Notes: generated from the letters alone by a model not told the origin. Positions 22,503 to 32,615 are shown, numbered from the stretch's first letter. The stretch: 64,000 nucleotides of DNA from Acanthosepion esculentum (GCA_964036315.1 OZ038509.1:26534022-26598021), one strand, 5' to 3'. Made by a program: numbers and translations.

Positions 22503-23158
22503 AGGGATACAATTTGCCCCTTTTCTCTTTGACAATCTCTGGATTCGTACAGAATCCCTAAAGCAATGATAGCAAATCAGGTGTGCTGAAATATTAGCCA
22601 GATGATTTGCACCTGAAGATTCACAGATCTCAAGAGTCATTATTTGCATTCCAATGTTGTCATAGCAACCCTGACGTCATTCCGACTTGACATTTCAGAA
22701 TTGGATCTCAAACCGTTTCCAGAACAATATTGAGCTTAACATTCTTTATGGAGTCCGCATTTCAAATAATGGTGGAGTAAATATATATATATTTTTATTA
22801 CCATTTTTGCAGAGAAAAGCAAAACAATTCAATTATGAATAGACCATAACAAAAATAGTTGTGTAATTTGATTTTGTGCCAGCATTGGCATTTTTTCCCA
22901 GCTTTCTCTCCAGAGGGTAATTACTAATCATAAAATTTGATTTGATCAATCTAAACTCTTGTGTTCTAATGTATTCGACCTATCCCATGGTGTCTGTTGG
23001 TCTCTTTGGTAAAGCCGGAGTCTTTCTTTGTTGTTTTATAGAATTGAGCGCTGCGTAATCTTTTGTGAAATTCCTGAACGGTGTTTTTTTTTTTTTTTTT
23101 TTTTTTCAAATATTTATTTATTATTTGCATGTTGCAAACACATAACATAAATAACACT

Positions 23159-23159
<1 letters not shown>

Positions 23160-23222
<63 letters not shown>
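23160..23222. repeat. (TA)n microsatellite
   Basis: Perfect AT array on the left of the family C foldback. Further arrays follow at 23435-23476, 23600-23643, 23816-23838, 23889-23921 and 24103-24140, making this the densest TA cluster in the window. Confidence 0.97.
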
Positions 23223-23223
<1 letters not shown>

Positions 23224-23224
23224 G

Positions 23225-23428
23225 GAAAAGGTTATAGTTGTTCCAATGAAAGAAAAATGTATATTTTAAAAAAGAGAGAAACTGAAAATGTTTTTGGTTA
23301 TAATGCGGATTTGTTTTAGTACACATATTATATTATATTCTTCACCCGAGATATATGAAGAATAAAATGTAATTTATATATACTAAGACAAATCCACTTA
23401 TAACCAAAAACATTTGCAGTTTCTCTCT

Positions 23429-23434
<6 letters not shown>
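23225..23434. mobile_element. TA-bracketed foldback, family C
   Basis: Arms AAAAAAGAGAGAAACTG, AAATGTTTTTGGTTATAA and TGCGGATTTG (about 23266-23316) pair with CAAATCCACTTATAACC, AAAAACATTTGCAGTTTCTC (23389-23430). The loop contains TTCTTCACCCGAG. The left flank GGGGAAAAGGTTATAGTTG is shared with the longer copy at 45875-46040. Non-coding. Confidence 0.75.
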
Positions 23435-23476
<42 letters not shown>

Positions 23477-23479
<3 letters not shown>

Positions 23480-23591
23480 GAATTAATTGATTTAAAAAAA
23501 AATTTTCGCTACACAGTGATAACCATGTTTCAAAATATCTATAAAAATATCTATAAGAACACAGGATTTTATATCTTACTGTTCTTTCTTT

Positions 23592-23600
<9 letters not shown>
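23477..23600. mobile_element. TA-bracketed family D, internally deleted copy
   Basis: In reverse complement this has the left end (AAAAGAAAGAACAGTAAG, GTGTTCTTATAGATA) joined straight to the right end (GAAACATGGTTATCACTG, TAAATCAATTAATTCATA) of the 1-kb copy at 44811-45840. It is therefore a deletion derivative with both termini kept. Confidence 0.7.
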
Positions 23601-23649
<49 letters not shown>

Positions 23650-23884
23650 GAATTTATAAACAAGGATCATACCATTCATTAACGGATTCGAAGTTGATTG
23701 TATTTTATTATTAAATATTGTTTGTGAGAGTGATTCTTGCCATATAATTAGCTTCAGTATTTGTTTTTGTATGAATGATTTACGTTACATAAATTGAATA
23801 CGCACTACATAATTGATATATATATATATATATATATAATGCACAGTGAGTGCTAATGGTAATAAAAAGGGCTTGTGTTTATAC

Positions 23885-23925
<41 letters not shown>

Positions 23926-24100
23926 TAAAATTGGTTACATTTATAGGGAAAGAATTATCAATATCAGAAAGTGTGGACATATGGATTAACACCGCATCTT
24001 TCAAATATCACATTGAAAGATCCTTAATCTTTCACATTGAAAGATTTCTGTTGATTCCTACCTCTACAGCCCTCTCATTATCTCTCTCTCTTTCTTTACA

Positions 24101-24142
<42 letters not shown>

Positions 24143-24169
24143 GAAATGGACAAAGTCCGACAATTATTT

Positions 24170-24745
24170 TAAGACATTTTTATGTTTATACATTCTTTTT
24201 ATAGATACAAATATTTAAGTAAATGCTCTGTTTTATAATAAACAGTATTAACAACATTTACTGGCCTGAATGTCTGAGAAATTTTCATAGAAAATATTCG
24301 TCCTCCAACAGGAATCAAACCTGTATCCTATACGAAACCATCATATAGCCTGACGTGCCTTAACCGATTGAGCCACAGAGGAGCATTCAGTTAGCAAGGT
24401 CGATTTTACTGCTTTTAAATGTGTGACATCATTTGTTTACATTTGGATACACATCAAGCAGATATGAATGTATGTGAGAGATTCATAGAAGATTGTAGTT
24501 TAAAAGCAGTAAAATCGACCTTGCTAATCAAATGATCCCTTGTGGCTGAATCAGCTAAGGCACGTCAGGCTATATGACGTTTCTGTATAGGATACAGGTT
24601 CGATTCCTTTCGGAGGACGAATATTTTCTATGAAAATTTCTCAGACATTCAGGCCAGTAAATGTTGTTAATACTGTTTATTATAAACAGAGCATTTACTT
24701 AAATATTTGTATCTATAAAAAGAATGTATAAACATAAAAATATCT

Positions 24746-24747
<2 letters not shown>
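24170..24747. mobile_element. Foldback with 247-bp arms carrying tRNA-like sequences
   Basis: The left arm 24170-24417 and right arm 24501-24747 are inverse copies, with an 83-bp loop. The arms include TTTACTGGCCTGAATGTCTG, the tRNA-like block, and AAAGCAGTAAAATCGACC. TA arrays lie close on the left (to 24140) and adjoin on the right (from 24748). There is no coding capacity. A transcript through it would form a very long hairpin. Confidence 0.9.
24299..24384 (-). pseudogene. tRNA-like sequence (left arm of foldback)
   Basis: Minus strand: GCTCCTC at the 5' end pairs partly with GGAGGAC at the 3' end. A box TGGCTCAATCGG, T arm ACAGG-TTTGATT-CCTGT with five perfect pairs. The inverse copy at about 24536-24620 (+) keeps the anticodon arm instead: CGTCA-GGCTATA-TGACG, five pairs and a seven-base loop reading CTA at the anticodon position, but with G where U33 is expected. 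Each copy is damaged in a different arm, so I call it tRNA-derived rather than a gene. Confidence 0.6.
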
Positions 24748-24801
<54 letters not shown>

Positions 24802-24802
<1 letters not shown>

Positions 24803-24921
24803 TCAAACCTAATGAGCCAGACAAACCTACCAAGGTTTCACTTAGGCAGATTGTCAGGGCTGACTCTGACGATCTGCCTAAGTGAAAGCTTGGTAGGTTT
24901 GTCTGGCTCATTAGGTTTGAC
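24802..24921. mobile_element. TA-flanked foldback with 56-bp arms, family F
   Basis: The left arm 24802-24857 (GTCAAACCTAATGAGCCAG, ACAAACCTACC, CACTTAGGCAGATTGTCAG) and right arm 24866-24921 are nearly perfect inverse copies around an 8-base loop. The right arm reads CTGACGA-TCTGCCTAAGT-GAAAG; the left arm in inverse reads CTGACAA-TCTGCCTAAGT-GAAAC. The TA array 24748-24800 adjoins on the left. Confidence 0.9.
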
Positions 24922-25135
24922 TAGGTTTGCTCTACGTTTGTATTGAGCTCTTTAGTTAGTTGTTTACTCGTATCGGGGTTTTTTCTTTGGGCCTTGAACC
25001 TGTATCTGTGCGATTATTTTTGACAGACTTTCATGTTCCAAGCTCTTTCTTTTTTAAAACCTTTTTTTCCCTTCGAGATTGATTTGGCTATTGTTAAATC
25101 AAGAATTCGAAGGTTTTTCGACACGAGTATAGTCA

Positions 25136-25137
<2 letters not shown>

Positions 25138-25178
<41 letters not shown>
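25138..25178. repeat. (TA)n microsatellite
   Basis: Perfect AT array. The following 25179-25716 interval holds no gene that I recognise. Confidence 0.97.
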
Positions 25179-25181
<3 letters not shown>

Positions 25182-25865
25182 TTTTGCAAAAAAGCTTATT
25201 TCCTGTTTGACTTCCTCAGGTTAAAATGAAATAAAGACAAAACTGTGTGTGAGGAAAATGCCTTGGGATCTCTGGGGATAAGTGGGAATTATAAATCAGA
25301 TTAATTACCTTAACTTCTCACCTCCAAGATTTAGAGTGTATCTGTCCACTTTGTGTTTGTTTTATCTATATCTGTATTAGAGCTGTTGCAATGTTTGTTT
25401 TTTTTATATATACATATACACACACGCGCACATACTTGCACATATATAGACACTCACCCAGGCACATGAGCATGTTTGGTAAACCAGCTAAAGTCGCATG
25501 GGCCAAGAAGGAATCCAGCATCTGAAGAGAAATCTTTGCCAATATGTCAACCACAACATACATCCTACATATGACTTAGTAAGTCAGCTGGTGATTTGAC
25601 CAGACATTCCAAACCATGCTGAAATGTGTTTCAGCTGGTGGCCTCGAAAGATGATCAGTTCAAGGATCACATCTGCAAATAATCATGTACGAGTGATGCT
25701 GTGCTGGAGAGCCATATACACTACAGTTCAAAAGTTTGAAGTCACCCCCAGAATTAGCATGGAATAAACTTGACAGAAGAGTAAAAAAAAAAAAAACAAT
25801 ATGAAAATGACCTAAGAGTCATTGAAAAAAAGAATGGAATCAATTATCAAACTTATACTTGGCAG

Positions 25866-26282
25866 TTAAGAGTAGACCTGGGGAACCAATTGAATATCCC
25901 GGTGCAGATAACAACATCGTCCCTGCACCCGGATTTATTAGTCTGGTCGACTGTCTCCAGACAGGTCATAATGCTCGAACTTACGGTACCTTGGGAGGAG
26001 AATTTGGAAGAAGCTTTTGAAAGAAAGCTGGAGAAATACCAGGAGCTAGTTGAGAGATGCAGAGCTAACAAATGGCGGACAACCTGCCTCCCTGTTGAAA
26101 TCTGATGCCGAGGTTTTGCAGGGAGATCTGTATGCAGTGCTCTAAGTCGGCTTGGAGTCAGGGGAATAAAAAAGAGAAAGGCCATCAGGGCCATATCAGA
26201 AGCTGCAGAAAAAGCCTCGAAATGGCTATGGACAAAAAGATCTGTTCCATGGAGCTCTACGACAGGGATTGGTGGGCATTGA
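25866..26282 (+). pseudogene. LINE restriction-like endonuclease domain, stop-interrupted
   Basis: The plus-strand frame shows HPDLLVWSTVSRQVIMLELT then VPWEENLEEAFERKLEKYQE, a PD...ExT restriction-like endonuclease block as found at the C-terminus of R2/NeSL/Dong-type LINEs. A TGA at 26103-26105 interrupts the frame, but the same frame continues with CRGFAGRSVCSALSRLGV and AAEKASKWLWTKR, the conserved extension, to about 26280. Only the C-terminus remains. It belongs to a different lineage from the endonuclease fragment at 10690-11275. Confidence 0.85.
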
Positions 26283-26573
26283 GGGGCAGTTGGGAAGAAA
26301 GAAGAGATATTTTTTGGCATTTATTTGAGGAGTCCATTTGTTGCGTGCTTCACGTATTTTTTATTTTTTTTTGTTTCAGGATCGCCTGCCGGAATAGTAC
26401 TGTTTCGGTAGGGTCTCTTGGGCGAGCAAGTATGATGTTGGAAGACCCAAAACTTGCCATGACCCCAAGTCATAACATCACTGATGAGGCAATCCTGAGC
26501 ACTCATGAGTGTGTTTTCATAACATTCTTTGGGAAACTTTTACAGCAAAAGCCAAAAATTTGTGCTGGAATAA

Positions 26574-27150
26574 TGTTGTGGCCTTGTTAGGGCCAGAAAT
26601 AAAGACACAAAAGAAGAATTGAGTTAAACAAATATATTAACAGAAACAGTAATACAAACATATACAAACGAGAGTGTTACAGTAAGAATGTTCAGTCCAA
26701 CTGTCAAAGCTGACTGCTGGAAACTTCTATCTTCAAAAGGTAGTACCTGCTCCTATTTATAGCTGGGAGAGGCCATGCATGCATGGGTAAATTACCATAA
26801 CATATTTACATCTCAGTTTTCAGATATATTACATCATTTGTGACTCTAGGAACAGGAAAATAATAATGATAAATTATAACCAACCAAGACTGACTGCAAT
26901 CAGGTTCTGTTTCTCTTATCTTGTTGTGGCCTTGTTAGGGCCAGAAATAAAGACACAAAGAGAGGAATTGAGTTAAAGAAATATATTAATAGAAACAGTA
27001 ATACAAACATATACAAACGAGAGTGTTACAGTAAGAATGTTTGGTCCGACTGTCAGAGCTGACTGCTGGAAACTACTATCTTCAAAAAGCAGTACCTGCT
27101 CCTATTTATAGCTGTAGAGTTCATGAGAGTGTGGGTAAATTACCATAACA
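26574..27150. mobile_element. TRIM: paired 229-bp LTRs
   Basis: Two direct repeats of equal length, 26574-26802 and 26922-27150, each starting TGTTGTGGCC and ending CCATAACA (TG...CA ends). They are separated by only 119 bp. Flanking pentamers AATAA and AGTAA differ by one base, a possible target duplication. Minus-strand TATAAATAGGAGC in each repeat could be a promoter. No primer-binding site or polypurine tract is clear, and there is no coding capacity. Confidence 0.75.
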
Positions 27151-27769
27151 AGTAATCAGAGTTTAATGAGGATATTTTGATGAGAGCAAAATTTAATCAT
27201 AAAATGCTTTTTTCTTTTTGTCATAATAAAATTGCTAATAAAAAATCATGTTTCTCTTTTTTTTTTTAACCATATATAATAATTTTCTCTTAATTAAAGT
27301 AAAAAACAACTACTTTTTGGTCCAATTTAAAAAAATTACCAGGGGTGACCTCAAACTTTTGAACTGTAGTGTATGTGCACAGTTTTGTGCGGTGATCAAT
27401 GAAGAGCTGCCATTCTTCTGACAAGAGGATGCAGTCATTATAATAATGAGGATCATTAAAGCATAACCAACATATAGTGCAGTAAATTACTGGAATTTAA
27501 CACATTTAACTTTTAAAGGCAGACATATTTTTGTAAAGAAAGTGCTCAATATTAAAAAACAGAGCAATGATGAGCACATTAAATTTGCAAAATTGAAAAT
27601 GGAAAGATAAGTTTTTGAATTTTTAAAATTTTATTTGTTTACTCGATCTCTTCATTATACTATTGAAATTGCTATGTACTAAGTTTTATTCTAATAGTTT
27701 TCCATTCACACTTCTTGCCTGTGGAACACTCTTCCGGCTTCTTGCCTTCTTGTCAACTACGATCCTCAA

Positions 27770-28769
27770 TATCTGTCTATATTTCTGAGATGAGGTATTA
27801 TATACACTATTTACATTATTCAGACTATTGTCCTCATCTTTGTCGCCATATTTATTACAACATTTCGGCCCTTCAGTATCTCTCTATATTTTTGAGATGA
27901 GGTATTATGTACACTATTTACATTATTCAGACTATTGTCCTCATCTTTGTCGCCATATTTATTACAACGTTTCTGCCCTTCAGTATCTGTCTATATTTCT
28001 GAGATGAGGTATTATATACACTATTTACATTATTCAGACTATTGTCCTCATCTTTCTCACCATATTTATTACAACATTTCGGCCCTTCAGTATCTCTCTA
28101 TATTTTTTAGATGAGGTATTATGTACACTATTTACATTATTCAGACTATTGTCCTCATCTTTGTCGACATATTTATTACAACGTTTCGGCCCTTCAGTAT
28201 CTCTCTATATTTCTGAGATGAGGTATTATGTACACTATTTACATTATTAGGACTATTGTCCTCATCTTTGTTGCCATCTTTGTTCGGCCGTTGTATACTC
28301 CGGCCTTCTTCAGGTGGTAAGACTGTCAAACTGAATCCTTGATTTTGCTCACTGGGGTAGACTATTCTAGTTCCATGTGTCATGTCTAATGGATGTCAGT
28401 TATCAGTTATCTACTGTTACTTACCCTTTCAAAGTTCTCCACCGCCTTAACTGACACCTTTATCCACTGTGCCATGTGTCCTCTAGGTTGGATAAAGGCA
28501 TTAGTTAGATCCAGTGACAGGACCCAAAGAGTGTGAGTTCAATACCTGGTTAATATGGTGGAGAACTTGGAGAGGGGTATTAACAGGAGATAACTGATAA
28601 CTGACATCCATTAGACATGGCATGTGGAACTAGAACAGTCTACCCCAGCGAGCTAAATAAAGGGTTCAATTCGACATTCCAACCACCTGAAGAACACTGG
28701 AGCATATAATGGCTGAAACGAAATAGGGAGACAAAGATGAGGACAACAGTTCAAATAATGTAAATAGTG
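27770..28769. mobile_element. Inverted SINE dimer, 1 kb, with five 107-bp tail units
   Basis: Flanked by the 12-mer TACGATCCTCAA at 27758-27769 and 28770-28781. The left arm (-) begins with five 107-bp tandem units (CAGACTATTGTCCTCATC repeats at 27821, 27928, 28035, 28142 and about 28248), then the SINE body and tRNA head to about 28480. The right arm (+) runs from the tRNA head (GGATAAAGGCATTAGTTAG, GTGAGTTCAATACC) to 28769 with a single tail. The unequal number of tail units in the two arms is notable. Confidence 0.85.
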
Positions 28770-28789
28770 TACGATCCTCAAATTCAACA

Positions 28790-28935
28790 TCAACTGTCAG
28801 GTTCTGTGTCCTTGAATCCTGCTCATCGTCCTTTCTTCTCAATAAAATTTTTTCAATTTCTTTAACTCTCAGTAACACCTTACATGTTAGTGGCTTTATA
28901 GCCTTCATTAAAGTAAAATGATTTTTAAAAAAAAA
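28790..28935 (+). mobile_element. LINE 3' end with poly(A)
   Basis: Ends with TTAGTGGCTTTATAGCCTTC and AAGTAAAATGATTTTTAAAAA, a degenerate form of the shared LINE 3' terminus. Adjoins the SINE dimer's target duplication. Confidence 0.5.
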
Positions 28936-29525
28936 GGTGATTTTTTTTTAATGAAAAAATTTAGATAAAAAAATGTTCGCATTAATTTATGCGTATGTTC
29001 TCATAAGTGTTAAGATAATTTATTTTCTTTATATTGCAAGAGTGCAATAACTGTACAATTGAACATGTACTGCCAGCTCCATTTGACTATATTGTTTCGC
29101 TTAAAGCATTCAGTGAATCACTATAGGTTTTCAGGTAAAGCAGGAATTGAAATCGCGCATTCAATTAATTCCACGTATCTGTCATTTAGGGGGGGGGTAG
29201 TATTAGATAATAATAATAATAATGATGATGAGGAGAAGAATAGATAACAAAAATTCCTTATAATAATATAAGAACTTCCACCTGGTTGAGTTTTGAGTGG
29301 AAAGAAGTCGCAAAGACTTGTTATTGATAAACATATCCGTGAAACTGTGATGATGCCAGATTGAGGAGTGGGGGGTTGTTAAAAGCAATTAACAGATTAG
29401 ATGAACAAGACTAGGGGATTAACATTAGAGTCACTGCTAATAACACACACACACATACATACATTTACGTCGCATTCTTTCTTTTATACAGGTTTCATTA
29501 AATGTGATGAGATAAGGAAAATTTC

Positions 29526-29814
29526 TGTTATATTCCGTACTAATAGGAATATATACTTGACAAACATGGTAGATAAAGTAATTAAAGGTTTATTGTAAAA
29601 ACCAGTACAATAAGAACAGTTATGCACAAGATCGTTGCAAGTCAATCCAGTAGTGAGTGCTACTATTCGAAGGTCAGTAGTACTCACATAAGTCTGAGTC
29701 GTACTCAACAGATCCCAGCAAGTCTCCGTAGTCCCTTGACTTACAGATACTTATAGGTAGTTACTACCTATACTGTAGTTACTCATGGGGGTGACAGGTT
29801 ATTCCATTACATCA
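29526..29814. mobile_element. Solo LTR, second copy, 5-bp TSD
   Basis: Inverse-orientation copy of the 1624-1902 LTR (shared AAAGGTTTATTGTAAAAACC, GATCCCAG, GTGACAGGTTATTCCATTAC). It starts TGTTATATTCCG and ends CCATTACATCA, with the pentamer ATTTC on both sides (29521-29525, 29815-29819). No internal sequence. Confirms the LTR boundaries inferred at the first copy. Confidence 0.9.
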
Positions 29815-30099
29815 ATTTCACAAGTTTCTTTTCTCGTGCTCTTACAGGACTAAGAGAGTGCAAAACCTTCCTCCAGGGAGAAGGACAGTTTCAACATTCT
29901 CTTAGTCCTTTTGAAAGAAAAACTGAATAAAAAACAAATTTCCTTGTCCATCACATTCAATGAAGTCCTACTGGTTTTCAGGTAAAGCATAAATTGAGTA
30001 CGCACCTTCAATTAATTCCAGGTACCTGTTATTTATTCATGAGGGGAACAATGGATGGAGGAAGAAATCTATTATATAATAATGATGAGGAGAACAGTT

Positions 30100-30510
30100 G
30101 ACAAAAATTCCATGTGGGAACTTCCACATCAGATGATAAACTACATCCGGCAGCAAGGCCTCCAATCGGGAGATTGGAGGTTTTAAGAAGCGTGCAGCCA
30201 CCTCTCAACTGCTGTTGTTCCCTGGTCCACCTTGACCCCGGGTAGTAGCACCTGTTAGGGTCCCAGCTATAGGCAAATAGTGAACCCTCAAACACTATGA
30301 AAGTATAAAAATACATGTTTATAATAAAAATACCAGCAACACATTATTATATTAAAAAAAATTACTAATGATACCTATTTATAGTAGAATTACCAACAAT
30401 ACATTTTATCTGTAGTTGAAGCCATAAAACTGTTGAAAATATTTAGATACCAGTATTAAATAACCCATAGAGGTGTTGATATGCCACTAAACAAAATCAA
30501 ACCACCAATA
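30100..30510 (+). mobile_element. Family R retroposon, copy 3 (5'-truncated)
   Basis: Contains ATAAACTACATCCGGCAGCA, CACCTGTTAGGGTCCCAGCT, ACTATGAAAGTATAAAAATA, internal units of TTACCAACAATACATTTTAT type, and the tail TTAAATAACCCATAGAGG, TTGATATGCC. A further tail occurs at 30760-30815 after 250 bp of unassigned sequence. Confidence 0.7.
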
Positions 30511-30833
30511 TGAAAGAACCCTTTCATGACATTAATCCATATAATATCCTACAATTTCTTAAAAGAATCAAACTGTATTGCAAAATATAACTTCAACAAA
30601 ACTATAACATAAAACACACATATTGCCGCCTCTAGTAATTATGTCCGCACAAACATGTATATGCATAAAATCTGAGTATCATCTACCATGTATTGAACTG
30701 TGAAAGCAGAATAACCTATTTCATATTTTTATTAAATCTAAGCCCCCCAAGAAAAATAAATTTCAGCATTAAATGACCCATGAAGGAGTTGATGTACCAT
30801 TAAACAAATCAATCAATCAATCTTCCACATGAT

Positions 30834-31696
30834 TGTGATTTCATACTAAAAATCACTGGCCAATGCATTTTCATAGTAAAAATCATTGGCCAATGCATTT
30901 TCATAATAAAAACATTGGCCAATGCATTTTCATAGTAAAAATCATTTCCAATGCATTTTCATAATAAAAACATTGGCCAATGCATTTTCATAGTAAAAAT
31001 CATTTCCAATGCATTTTCATAGTAAAAATCATTCGCCAATGCCTTTTCATAGTAAAAATCATTTCCAATGCATTTTCATAGTAAAAATCATTTCCAATGC
31101 ATTTTCATAGTAAAATCATTTCCAATGCATTTTCATAATAAAAATCACTGGCCAATGCATTTTCATAGTAAAAATCATTGGCCAATGCATTTTCATAGTA
31201 AAAATCATTTGCCAATGCATTTTCATAGTAAAAATCATTTCCAATGCATTTTCATAATAAAAACATTGGCCAATGCATTTTCATAGTAAAAATCATTTCC
31301 AACGCATTTTCATAGTAAAAATCATTCGCCAATGCCTTTTCATAGTAAAAATCATTCGCCAATGCCTTTTCATAGTAAAAATCATTTCCAATGCCTTTTC
31401 ATAGTAAAAATCATTTCCAATGCATTTTCATAGTAAAAATCATTTCCAATGCATTTTCATAGTAAAATCATTTCCAATGCATTTTCATAGTAAAAATCAT
31501 TTCCAATGCCTTTTCATAATAAAAATCATTTCCAATGCATTTTCATAGTAAAAATCATTTCCAATGCATTTTCATAGTAAAAATCATTTGCCAATGCATT
31601 TTCATAGTAAAAATCATTTCCAATGCATTTTCATAATAAAAATCATTTCCAATGCATTTTCATAGTAAAAATCATTCGCCAATGCCTTTTCATAGT
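30834..31696. repeat. 29-bp minisatellite, about 30 units, within family R
   Basis: Units of TAGTAAAAATCATTTCC + AATGCATTTTCA, with GGCC, GCC and CC variants and one-base deletions, contiguous with no spacers. It resembles the internal units of family R at 6282-6312 (TAGTAAAATAACCAACG + ATACATTTTAT). It is followed at 31697-31760 by a family R tail (ATTAAATAACTCAACAAGG). I read it as a large expansion of that internal repeat. Confidence 0.85.
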
Positions 31697-31984
31697 AAAA
31701 CTAATTTAGCATTAAATAACTCAACAAGGTTAACATGTTATAAATTCAACCAACTCAACCCCTAATGAATCTTGTATTGAATAATTTACTTGAGTTATAT
31801 TTCTTAGCTTTGACTGTCACAATGAGACCACACCTATCAATTGGGTTGCCTTTCCCGCTCTATAGTTTCATTCCTGTAAATGTTAATAAGAGCAAAAGAA
31901 TCATATTGATCTTTGAATTCTGCTTGATGATTCATTAACAGCTTCATTTCTCTCTCCCTCTTTGTGTGTGTCTGTATCTATAAT

Positions 31985-32012
<28 letters not shown>
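31985..32012. repeat. (CA)n microsatellite
   Basis: CA dinucleotide tract followed by a short TA tract and (TGTG) words, near the TA arrays at 32073-32103 and 32267-32294. Confidence 0.95.
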
Positions 32013-32019
<7 letters not shown>

Positions 32020-32068
32020 ATGTGTGTGTATGTATCTGTATTTATCTCTGTCTGCCCTCTGTCTCTCA

Positions 32069-32099
<31 letters not shown>

Positions 32100-32106
<7 letters not shown>

Positions 32107-32263
32107 GCAGAAATTTAAATTCATTATCAATCACTATCTACTGTCATCCTGATTACTCTTTCCTCTTCCTGGTCTTTATTAATGTTTCTGTTCCTAATTC
32201 TTCCCCACCCAGTAACCCCTCGTGTCTTAGTGGCTTTGCTGCCTTGCAAGGGTATGATACCGA

Positions 32264-32270
<7 letters not shown>
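32100..32270 (+). mobile_element. LINE 3' end between TA arrays
   Basis: Carries TCACTATCTACTGTCATCC, TTTCTGTTCCTAATTCTTCC, then CTTAGTGGCTTTGCTGCCTT, the 3' region of the CR1/Jockey-like LINE family, ending at a TA array instead of poly(A). Confidence 0.6.
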
Positions 32271-32294
<24 letters not shown>

Positions 32295-32299
32295 GGATT

Positions 32300-32600
32300 G
32301 GTGTATACGGAGTAAATTCCAATAACCAAAAAATATTATTCCTTAAAAAGTGCTCGATTCAGAGTAGAGCAAATATAATTTATTTGAAAATTATTATAAC
32401 ATAAAAATGTTATAAAATCACTACAGAAATAGCCATTTTGTTTCAACACTTCTGGTGTCTTATCAAGTGATGGTTTTGAATGTAGAAGGGATCTACATTC
32501 AATGCCATCACTTGAAAAAACACCAGAAGTGTTGAAACAATATGGCTATTTTTGTAGTGATTTTATTACATATTTATGTTATAATTTTCTAATAAATTAT
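32300..32600. mobile_element. TA-bracketed foldback, family E, long copy
   Basis: The left arm about 32379-32473 and right arm about 32505-32592 are inverse copies (TTATAACATAAAAATG, TCACTACAGAAATAGCC, TTTCAACACTTCTGGTG). Each arm in its sense orientation reads CTTGA(T/A)AA, stem GACAC or AACAC, loop CAGAA, stem GTGTT, GAAAC. The left flank holds GGTTATTGG-inverse and GTGCTCGATTCAGAGTAGAG, shared with the family E copy at 22239. Confidence 0.8.
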
Positions 32601-32615
32601 ATATATATATATATA

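Larger units (their letters stand above)
25719..27371. mobile_element. Tc1-like element, 1.65 kb, gutted by insertions
   Basis: Inverted termini CACTACAGTTCAAAAGTTTG / CAAACTTTTGAACTGTAGTG at 25719-25738 and 27352-27371. The similarity continues inward as AAGTCACCCC and GGGGTGACCT. Both are flanked by TA (25717-25718 and 27372-27373). These are Tc1-type termini and target duplication. No transposase frame is present; the interior is occupied by a LINE endonuclease fragment and a TRIM, so the element is non-autonomous. Confidence 0.85.

Noticed and set aside
24299..24384. Functional tRNA gene with CUA anticodon (suppressor)
   Set aside because: The acceptor stem is imperfect, the position 33 base is wrong, and the sequence lies in a foldback with a damaged inverse copy.
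20041..25224. Many 60-120 codon frames rich in Ile-Tyr (for example 21472-21672, 23414-23659, 23850-24218)
   Set aside because: They read straight through (TA)n arrays; both strands give the same poly-Ile-Tyr and there is no other coding signal.
26574..27150. Simple local tandem duplication
   Set aside because: Both 229-bp copies start and end at TG...CA with near-matching flanking pentamers, which fits paired LTRs better.
30834..31696. CRISPR-like array of 29-bp repeats
   Set aside because: Units are contiguous with no spacers, in a eukaryotic repeat context, so it is a minisatellite.
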